A DNA stretch of 6,369 bases from DATKIY01 sp035543875 (GTDB lineage: Bacteria > Actinomycetota > Actinomycetes > JAHEKZ01), in contig DATKIY010000098.1 in assembly GCA_035543875.1 (NCBI GenBank), forward strand, positions 1-6,369, written 5' to 3'. Below, one piece after another: positions 1 to 4,650 of this stretch. How positions within the stretch are numbered: the first letter of the stretch is position 1; each line of letters begins with the position of its first letter. The position numbers and the translations under genes are program-made. The notes below the pieces were generated by a model, which saw only the letters and a program-made list of their open reading frames with translations, searched no databases and was not told the DNA's origin.

Positions 1-390
1 ACTTTGGCCACTCTTTCACATGCATCGTTCTTCGTCCTGCCACTGATCGGACCGATTCTCATCCGCGTATTGGGCGATAAGTCAGACGAGTTCACGCGAC
101 ATAACAGCACCGAAGCCCTCAATTTCCACATCGTCTATCAGGTCGTCTACCTAACCACCGGATTAGCAGCCTTGGTGGGTTGGTTGAGCTCCTCCAACGA
201 TGGGCAGCCACCCGGCTGGTTCTTCGTCGCCGTGTTCGCCGGGGTCGGCTCTTTTTTGGCGGCCTTTGCGTTCACAATCCTCGCGATCGTGAGGACCGCC
301 GCCGGGCGATGGTTCCGCTACCCGATTAGCATTCGTTTCGTGCCCGGTGCGGTGAAGGGTGATAGGTCGGCTACGGCTGGCGTTCGATAG
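1..390 (+). CDS. DUF4870 family membrane protein, 5' end cut by window edge
   Basis: Small integral membrane protein of the DUF4870 type; the family has no established biochemical role. Visible hydrophobic segments lie at about residues 6-24 (HASFFVLPLIGPILIRVL), 41-61 and 71-96. The family hallmarks are present: an LAxLSH-like opening, a charged turn (GDKSDEFTRHN) followed by EALNFHIVYQ, and a C-terminal FRYPISIRFV that corresponds to the family's 'YPlslR' ending. The first in-frame start codon is a TTG at position 4, but the frame is open through base 1 and the first residues already lie inside the conserved first helix. Family members normally carry residues before this point, so the true start is most likely to the left of the window. 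The 3' end overlaps the convergent gene at 371-790 by 20 bases. The family call is firm; function is unknown. Confidence 0.8.
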   Translation, partial: TLATLSHASFFVLPLIGPILIRVLGDKSDEFTRHNSTEALNFHIVYQVVYLTTGLAALVGWLSSSNDGQPPGWFFVAVFAGVGSFLAAFAFTILAIVRTAAGRWFRYPISIRFVPGAVKGDRSATAGVR

Positions 391-790
391 TGACTAAGAC
401 GTTCGCGCGGTCTTTGTCGGAAGTCCCCGCATCATGAACTTTTGCAAAGTAGCCGTCCCGAGCTAGGCACACTTCATGGAATTTTGGGAGGCACTCGGTC
501 GGCTGCCAACCGTGCGCAACCATCCCGCTGCTCACGAGGTGCAATGCCTCTTGTCCTTGCGCGCCTGCAACCGCAAGCCATAACTCACGGTCGGCAGAAC
601 GACTTTCGCAGCAGTCGGTACCTGGGTGGGCAACAGTGCTCGTAACTTGGACTCCGCTGATTGGTTGCCACACCGATATCGGAACCGGACTCAACGCACG
701 GGACTCTTCAGCCATGGTCCAGACCACCGCACCGACGCCGAGCCCACACACGGTGAGCACGACGGCTAGCCACCGGGTCGCAGTGCTCAT
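371..790 (-). CDS. membrane-anchored protein with cysteine-rich exported domain, unknown function
   Basis: I do not recognise this 139-residue protein. It opens with a short basic stretch (MSTATRW) and one hydrophobic segment at about residues 7-25, then a polar domain of about 110 residues with no second membrane span. This predicts a signal anchor or uncleaved signal peptide with the C-terminal domain outside the cytoplasm; no lipobox or clear AxA cleavage site is seen. The outer domain holds four cysteines (C60, C61, C100, C108), enough for two disulfides. It also has a GW pair at about 94-95 and ends in a likely beta strand (VLVTIERQP). The ATG at 790 is the only start that keeps the hydrophobic segment intact; the ribosome site before it is weak. 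The gene stands alone, ending inside the convergent DUF4870 gene. Its N-terminal pattern and composition look like a real gene, but no homologue comes to mind. Confidence 0.65.
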   Translation of the reverse strand: MSTATRWLAVVLTVCGLGVGAVVWTMAEESRALSPVPISVWQPISGVQVTSTVAHPGTDCCESRSADRELWLAVAGAQGQEALHLVSSGMVAHGWQPTECLPKFHEVCLARDGYFAKVHDAGTSDKDRANVLVTIERQP

Positions 791-989
791 CCGTTATTGA
801 ATCATCCCGGTCGTGCTAATTTCGGGCCGATCATTGATAGAAGGGTCCAACATTTATGCGCCCGAACCTGTCCAAGACTTCGCTGGTGTTGGCGAAACTC
901 ATCGTCGAATCTCTAATGACAGCGGTCTCTGTAGGCAGCATGGCTGCCTCAGCTGGCTCCGCTTCGCTGTCAAACACGAGGGGAGCCTG
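791..989. other. intergenic region between the 139-residue protein gene and the ABC operon end
   Basis: About 200 bases lie between the start of the 139-residue protein gene and the stop of the last ABC permease, both on the minus strand. The region should therefore hold the promoter of the former and the terminator of the latter. I see a perfect 7-bp hairpin at 933-949 and a looser inverted repeat, TTCGC (879-883) with GCGAA (892-896). A 45-codon plus-strand ORF (856-993) with a hydrophobic stretch is present but doubtful. No convincing -35/-10 pair was found for the 371-790 gene. Confidence 0.5.
933..949 (-). terminator. possible U-less hairpin terminator of the ABC operon
   Basis: AGGCAGC (933-939), a three-base ATG loop and GCTGCCT (943-949) form a perfect 7-bp inverted repeat, about 40 bases beyond the stop codon of the last permease gene. 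No T-run follows on the minus strand (the next bases are ACAGAGACC), so it is not a classical intrinsic terminator. Hairpins lacking a U-tract are often proposed to end transcripts in high-GC actinobacteria; that role here is inference. Confidence 0.3.
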
Positions 990-1772
990 TTAGAGGCGGT
1001 CAAGGCTGGCTGTACGTCGGCTTTCGAGTTCGAAGAACTTGAGCATGACCAAGCCGATTCCGACGTACAGCAGTCCTACGGCCGCTTCTAGGATCACCGA
1101 TCCAGAGACTTCACTCCACGGCGCACCTGCAGCCAGCTCTCGGGCTGCCTCGATGCCATGAGTTAGAGGTAGCCACTCGGCCGTGGCCGCCATCCATGCT
1201 GGGAGGTCGACTAGGGCGACGTTGACGCCGCAAAAGACGAGGAGCACACCTAGCACAAGATTGGAGAGTACCGCGCTTTCGCGCACACGCAGAGCTATGG
1301 ACGCAGTGACGAGGCCGAGCCCCGTGCAAGAAAAGGCTGAGACGGCAATGACCACCGCCAATAACGGCAGGGTTGACACTGGAATGGCCACGCGAAGCAC
1401 CAATGCTCCGACAACCAACGCAAACATCGCCACGAGAAACCCGTTAACAATGACTGGTAGGGCCCGTCCCAAGAACAGCGGTACGCGCTTGGCGGGACTG
1501 GCCAATAACAATCCAAGCGTTTGAAACTGGCGCTCACCCTCGATCGTGTTGCCCGTGGCAAACAAGCAAGGAATAGCGGCTGCGACCACGGCATTGCCGA
1601 TGAGAAAAAACTCGTCGTTTTCCACGCCGACCGATCGTCCGACGTAGGCAAAGAAGATGATCTGGAGGATGGGCTCGATAAGGAACGTCGGGATCAAGAT
1701 CCATGGCGTGAGCCAGCCGAAGAGCGCGCGGTAGCTCATCCACCCACCGACGAAGAAGATCCGAAGTGACAT
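990..1772 (-). CDS. ABC-2 type exporter permease (second permease of the pair)
   Basis: A 260-residue polytopic membrane protein, the usual length for DrrB/ABC-2 transporter permeases. Six hydrophobic segments fall at about residues 24-46, 56-74, 104-127, 133-157, 167-188 and 225-247. After the second comes the family's cytoplasmic motif: EGER (78-81), then TLGLLLASPAKRV (85-97), which couples the permease to the ATPase. The stretch before the last helix (LVDLPAWM...WLPLTHGIEAAREL, about 187-212) is also typical. It is the last gene of the minus-strand operon, starting 16 bases after the upstream permease stops. The first ATG (1772) follows a weak GAGACGAA; an internal ATG at residue 12 follows GGTGGGTGG and is a possible alternative start. 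It should form a heterodimer with the 1789-2568 product and be driven by the 2565-3536 ATPase. The exported substrate cannot be told from sequence. Confidence 0.9.
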   Translation of the reverse strand: MSLRIFFVGGWMSYRALFGWLTPWILIPTFLIEPILQIIFFAYVGRSVGVENDEFFLIGNAVVAAAIPCLFATGNTIEGERQFQTLGLLLASPAKRVPLFLGRALPVIVNGFLVAMFALVVGALVLRVAIPVSTLPLLAVVIAVSAFSCTGLGLVTASIALRVRESAVLSNLVLGVLLVFCGVNVALVDLPAWMAATAEWLPLTHGIEAARELAAGAPWSEVSGSVILEAAVGLLYVGIGLVMLKFFELESRRTASLDRL

Positions 1773-1788
1773 TTCGTCTCAGCTTTCG

Positions 1789-2568
1789 TCAGCTCAGCGA
1801 CAGCGTCGCGTGAGTGCGCGCTGAGTCGACGAGACGGTGAGCAAGGAGAGTCCCAATCGCGGCGTAGATGCTGGCGATCCCCAGGCACAGCACGATGTCT
1901 GGCCAAGGGGACCCTCCCAGCGCGGCATCTTTGACGGCGGCGACCCCCCACGTTGGCGGTAGCACCCACGCGATGGGTCGAACCCAGTCGGGTAGTAATG
2001 CGAGCGGGACGATGAACCCGCAAATGAGCCAGATGGGCATCTCGAGTGCCGCGCCTAGAGCCCAGGACGAGCGATAGCGAATCGCTGAGATGGCAAGCAG
2101 GAAACCCATCAGCCCGATGGCTACTGCGGTGGCGAGACAGCCAGCGACGAATGCAAGGGGCTGATCGAGCGAGAGCTGGATTCCGAACGCAAACCGTCCC
2201 CAAAGCAACGTGGCCACGAAGCTGTAGAGACCGATCGTTGCCATGGAGAGTGTGATCGGCACGACCAGCAGCGGGAAGGGCGTCGGCGCTGCGACCAGGA
2301 GCTCGAGCGTGCCTTGGTTGCGTTCGCGTTGAAGCGAGATCGCTGCACTGGTGCTCACCGCCGACCACACACCCATGGCGGCGGCTCCGACGGCGGCTGA
2401 TACCAACTGGACCTCGTCAGCGCCTTGGCCGTAGATAAAAAAGATCGAGGTTGCAAAGAACAGGGGATAGAAAATCCCCAGGATTCCGTCGAAGGCCGAG
2501 CGACTGTGAATCTTGAGCTGCAGCCACCACCCAACGCCCAATAACCTCAATGTGCCCGCTGCAGTCAT
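1789..2568 (-). CDS. ABC-2 type exporter permease (first permease of the pair)
   Basis: A 259-residue membrane protein of the ABC-2 family with six hydrophobic segments at about residues 29-47, 55-77, 103-125, 137-162, 172-193 and 224-245. The cytoplasmic ATPase-coupling motif is clear: QRERNQGTLELLVAAP at 80-95, matching the family pattern ER..GTLE.L...P. The region LPDWVRPIAWVLPPTWGV (192-209) corresponds to the conserved loop before the last helix. The ATG lies in a 4-nt ATGA overlap (2565-2568) with the stop of the ATPase gene, so translation is probably coupled and the start is well supported. It shares topology and coupling motif with the 990-1772 product, but their sequences differ widely, so they are two distinct half-permeases and not a recent duplication. 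Together with the ATPase they should form one exporter. Confidence 0.92.
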   Translation of the reverse strand: MTAAGTLRLLGVGWWLQLKIHSRSAFDGILGIFYPLFFATSIFFIYGQGADEVQLVSAAVGAAAMGVWSAVSTSAAISLQRERNQGTLELLVAAPTPFPLLVVPITLSMATIGLYSFVATLLWGRFAFGIQLSLDQPLAFVAGCLATAVAIGLMGFLLAISAIRYRSSWALGAALEMPIWLICGFIVPLALLPDWVRPIAWVLPPTWGVAAVKDAALGGSPWPDIVLCLGIASIYAAIGTLLAHRLVDSARTHATLSLS

Positions 2569-3536
2569 TGGCTGTCCGATACCAGCTCGACGTAGGCATC
2601 CTCAAGGGTTGGCTCACGGGTTGCCACGCGTCCCAGCCGAATTCCATCGAGACAGGCAAGGACTGATGGCGTGATGTCGACACCTGCGCCCGTTCGGACG
2701 ACCAGCAGTTGAGCCTGGTCGCGTTCCTCCACTGAAACAGCTTCGACTCCGTCAAGCTTTTCGATGCTCCCGGTGGCGTTGTCAGCCGAGCCGAACACCT
2801 CCACCTCTAGCACGTGCCCGGCTGACACCCCCTGCTTGAGCTCGGCGGGGGTGCCGCTGGCAACGATTAAGCCGCCCGCGATTACTGCGAGTCGATCGCA
2901 CAGCTCGTCAGCTTCGAACATGTAGTGCGTCGTCAAGAGAACGGTGGTGCCCTCTTCAACCAGGCGGGCGACGGTCTGCCGGAGTTCGCGCGCACCCACC
3001 GGGTCGATTCCGATGCTGGGCTCGTCGAGGAACAGCACCTCGGGTTTGTGGAGGAGACCACGCGCGATGTGAAGGCGCTGCCGCATGCCGCGTGAGTAGC
3101 CTTCGACTCGCTCGCCCTCGCGGCCAGTGAGGCCAACCAATTCAAGGAGTTCGCCAATACGCTGCCGCTGCTCGCGAGCGGGGATGGCATACAGCTCAGC
3201 GAAGTAACGGAGGTTGTCGAGCCCAGACAGTCGGTCATAGAGGCCGCGGTCGCCACCGAACACGTAGCCAACCCGACGTCGGACGTCGCGGGCGTCACGA
3301 ACAACGTCGTATCCGAGAACCGTCGCCTTGCCCGCGCTGGGCAGGAGCAGCGTGATGAGCATCTTGATGGTGGTGGTTTTACCTGCACCATTTGGGCCAA
3401 GCAGACCAAATAGCTCCCCATGTTCAACCGTGAAACTGATTCCCTTGACAGCTTCGACGTCGCGCGTAGAACGTCGGCGGATACCAGTCTTGGCTCGGTA
3501 GCTTCGCTTGAGGTCGTCAACCTCGATCACTGGCAT
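2565..3536 (-). CDS. DrrA/NatA-like ABC exporter ATP-binding protein with C-terminal extension
   Basis: A 323-residue cytoplasmic ATPase that powers the two ABC-2 permeases encoded just downstream. Walker A is GPNGAGKT (47-54), the ABC signature is YSRGMRQRL (147-155), Walker B is VLFLDEP (167-173), the D-loop is GIDP (176-179) and the switch histidine is H204 in TTHYM. Residues about 241-317 form the DUF4162-type extension usual in drug-exporter ATPases, ending in EPTLEDAYVELV. The Q-loop is unusual: where most ABC ATPases have a glutamine, the sequence reads VGYVFGGDRGLYDRLS (89-104), with glycines and no Gln. I believe this 'FGG-RGLY' form recurs in a DrrA-like subfamily, but cannot check it here. 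An insertion of basic residues (AKTGIRRRSTRD, 15-26) lies between the first strands. The ATG at 3536 is 6 nt after the VOC stop and the gene overlaps the next one by ATGA. Confidence 0.95.
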   Translation of the reverse strand: MPVIEVDDLKRSYRAKTGIRRRSTRDVEAVKGISFTVEHGELFGLLGPNGAGKTTTIKMLITLLLPSAGKATVLGYDVVRDARDVRRRVGYVFGGDRGLYDRLSGLDNLRYFAELYAIPAREQRQRIGELLELVGLTGREGERVEGYSRGMRQRLHIARGLLHKPEVLFLDEPSIGIDPVGARELRQTVARLVEEGTTVLLTTHYMFEADELCDRLAVIAGGLIVASGTPAELKQGVSAGHVLEVEVFGSADNATGSIEKLDGVEAVSVEERDQAQLLVVRTGAGVDITPSVLACLDGIRLGRVATREPTLEDAYVELVSDSQ

Positions 3537-3542
3537 CTTCGG

Positions 3543-3905
3543 CTAGCGCGCTTCGAAATGAGGGTTGTAGATGAAGCCGACGATGCTGCCGTCAGTTGTT
3601 CGAACAGTTCCCGTGACGATTTCGTCGCCGACCGCTGAGGCCTCGGTGTGGACCTGGCCCCCAGTGGCAAGCGCATCAGCCATGGCTCGCTCGACGTTGT
3701 CGACCCCCCAGTAGGTGAGAGCTCCGTCGCTCGGGTTGGCGTCGGGCAGCAGCCCTAGCTCGTATCCGGCCACCTCGAAACCGACGTAGAAGGGTTCGCG
3801 GAAGTAGGGCTCGATCCCGAGTAACCCGCTCCACCACCCGGTGGCAGCATCGAGATCGTCGACCGGATAGATGACGGTCCGCAGACCCAGCAGTTGCGTT
3901 GTCAT
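3543..3905 (-). CDS. VOC superfamily (glyoxalase/bleomycin-resistance-like) protein
   Basis: A 120-residue protein with the paired beta-alpha-beta-beta-beta layout of the vicinal oxygen chelate fold. Half one runs from LRTVIYPVDDLDAATGWWSGLLG (7-29) to the strand GYELGLLP (47-54). Half two runs from LTYWGVDNVERAMADALATGG (63-83) to TGTVRTTDGSIVGFIYNPHF (98-117). The closing 'DG..G.I.NPHF' is characteristic of a VOC subgroup. The positions that usually hold the metal-binding histidine in strand one and the glutamate near the C-terminus carry other residues (T10/V11 and F111/I112). A ligand-binding role therefore seems more likely than metal-dependent catalysis. It is the first gene of the ABC exporter operon, ending 6 nt before the ATPase start, so co-translation is likely. 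The start ATG follows a purine-rich leader (GGGAGGGATGAAAG) whose best Shine-Dalgarno-like match lies rather far upstream. The ligand is unknown. Confidence 0.88.
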   Translation of the reverse strand: MTTQLLGLRTVIYPVDDLDAATGWWSGLLGIEPYFREPFYVGFEVAGYELGLLPDANPSDGALTYWGVDNVERAMADALATGGQVHTEASAVGDEIVTGTVRTTDGSIVGFIYNPHFEAR

Positions 3906-3984
3906 GAATTGCAGTCTTTCATCCCTCCCCGACAGGCTGCTCGGAATAAAGGAGCCACGCGGCCAGCGAGCTCAGGTCAAGGCT
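3906..3984 (-). other. 79-base gap, probable leader of the VOC-ABC operon
   Basis: This gap lies between the stop of the DinB-like gene and the VOC start, both on the minus strand. It contains a TTGACC hexamer (minus strand, 3980-3975) but no acceptable -10 at 16-19 bases from it, and a purine-rich GGGGAGGGATGAAAG about 10-25 bases before the VOC start. Whether the VOC-ABC genes have their own promoter here or are read through from the DinB-like gene cannot be decided from sequence. Confidence 0.3.
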
Positions 3985-4593
3985 TCAGTCGCCTTTGTCC
4001 TCGATCTCCCACGCGTGGTCGAGCACGTGCCAGCCCAGTCGCCGAATCGCGTAGCGAGCGGGCCAGGCACCGTCGGATGACCCAGTTCGGAGACTGGCGG
4101 CTATGGCCTGGCGCTGCTCCGGCCACGGAGTGCGCGGGGGCACGCGTACCCCGACCTTTCGACCGTAGCTTCGTTCAGCCTCCTGAACGTGCGCGACGAC
4201 GGCGTCGCGGTCGCGGCCACCTCCGCGTGGACCCTTGCGCAGTTGCTCGGGAGCCGACTCCACCACCTCATCGAAGTAGCTCCACGATGCCTCAAGCAGT
4301 GAGGTGAGCCGTCGCGCCTCAGGCTTCGACAATGGCTGGTCGTCCCATTCCCCTGAGACGTCTGGAGCTCCAAAGTCGGTTGTTGAGGTACCTGGTGTGC
4401 GTCCGACAACCGATATTTCGCCGGGTTTGAAACCTCGCCCGGCCACGACAGCGTATCGCTGCCGGTACTCGAGGAGCTCGTCGATCGCGGCCTCCTCGCC
4501 CTTGCCACGGCGACACCATCCCGGCCAGTCCAAGGCGCTCGCGAACACCCAGGTCTTGCCGAGCTCCAAGCAAACTCTTGTCAGCTCCGCCAC
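3985..4593 (-). CDS. DinB-like HxxxH protein with HicB-like N-terminal domain, unknown function
   Basis: A 202-residue soluble protein in two parts. Residues about 7-50 (LELGKTWVFASALDWPGW, then CRRGKGEEAAIDELLEYRQRY) resemble the small HicB/UPF0150-type fold with its 'DWPG...G...EEA...L' pattern. Residues about 90-200 are helical and resemble DinB/mycothiol-transferase-type four-helix proteins. The possible metal-binding histidines are H135 in VVAHVQEAERSY and the H189-xxx-H193 pair in GWHVLDHAWEIED. DinB relatives use three such histidines to hold a metal and act in thiol transfer or isomerisation, but no activity can be assigned here. I recall this two-part arrangement in hypothetical proteins of actinobacteria and chloroflexi. 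The start is GTG at 4593; no Shine-Dalgarno is visible, and the upstream frame is open but lacks ATG/GTG/TTG starts close by. The gene is divergent from the amidohydrolase, with a gap of about 57 bases. Confidence 0.8.
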   Translation of the reverse strand: MAELTRVCLELGKTWVFASALDWPGWCRRGKGEEAAIDELLEYRQRYAVVAGRGFKPGEISVVGRTPGTSTTDFGAPDVSGEWDDQPLSKPEARRLTSLLEASWSYFDEVVESAPEQLRKGPRGGGRDRDAVVAHVQEAERSYGRKVGVRVPPRTPWPEQRQAIAASLRTGSSDGAWPARYAIRRLGWHVLDHAWEIEDKGD

Positions 4594-4606
4594 ACCAAGA
4601 TTGAAG
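4578..4606 (+). promoter_or_regulatory. candidate promoter of the amidohydrolase gene
   Basis: TTGTCA (4578-4583) matches the -35 consensus at 5 of 6 bases. A 17-base spacer leads to TTGAAG (4601-4606), which matches the -10 consensus at only 3 of 6. Transcription would begin around 4612-4615, inside the 20-bp dyad described separately, leaving a leader of about 40 bases before the first ATG. The weak -10 makes this only a candidate. Confidence 0.2.
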
Positions 4607-4611
4607 CACTC

Positions 4612-4631
4612 AGCGGGGACAGGTCCTTGCT
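4612..4631. promoter_or_regulatory. 20-bp dyad in the divergent gap, possible operator
   Basis: The dyad reads AGC-GG-GGAC-AG-GTCC-TT-GCT and is symmetric about 4621.5. The outer AGC/GCT and inner GGAC/GTCC arms pair perfectly and the two intervening positions are G/T pairs. A two-base centre is too tight for an RNA hairpin loop, so a DNA-binding protein site is more likely. A wider 6-bp repeat, CACTCA (4607-4612) with TGAGTG (4635-4640), is centred two bases away. The element lies between two divergent genes and over the predicted transcription start of the amidohydrolase. No regulator gene is visible in the window. Confidence 0.3.
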
Positions 4632-4650
4632 CAATGAGTGGTGGACGTCG

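Noticed and set aside
797..821. TTGAAT and CTAATT as a plus-strand promoter for the small ORF at 856
   Set aside because: The spacer is only 13 bases, too short for a working sigma-70-type promoter.
813..1091. 92-codon plus-strand ORF across the intergenic gap and the end of the ABC permease gene
   Set aside because: Its second half is antisense to the well-supported permease, its composition is not that of a real domain, and it has no recognisable motif or good ribosome site.
1736..2368. 210-codon minus-strand ORF in another frame of the permease gene
   Set aside because: It is an Arg/His/Ala-rich out-of-frame translation of the 1789-2568 permease, a common artefact of GC-rich DNA.
2933..3520. 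195-codon minus-strand ORF overlapping the ATPase
   Set aside because: It is Ser/Arg-rich and lies in a different frame from the ATPase, which carries every expected motif.
3945..3980. TTGACC and TTTATT as a promoter for the VOC-ABC operon
   Set aside because: The two hexamers are 24 bases apart, far from the 16-19 usual for a housekeeping promoter, and no other -10 fits the TTGACC.
3894..4307. 137-codon plus-strand ORF opposite the DinB-like gene
   Set aside because: It is Arg/Pro-rich, with no domain, and antisense to a gene with recognisable motifs.
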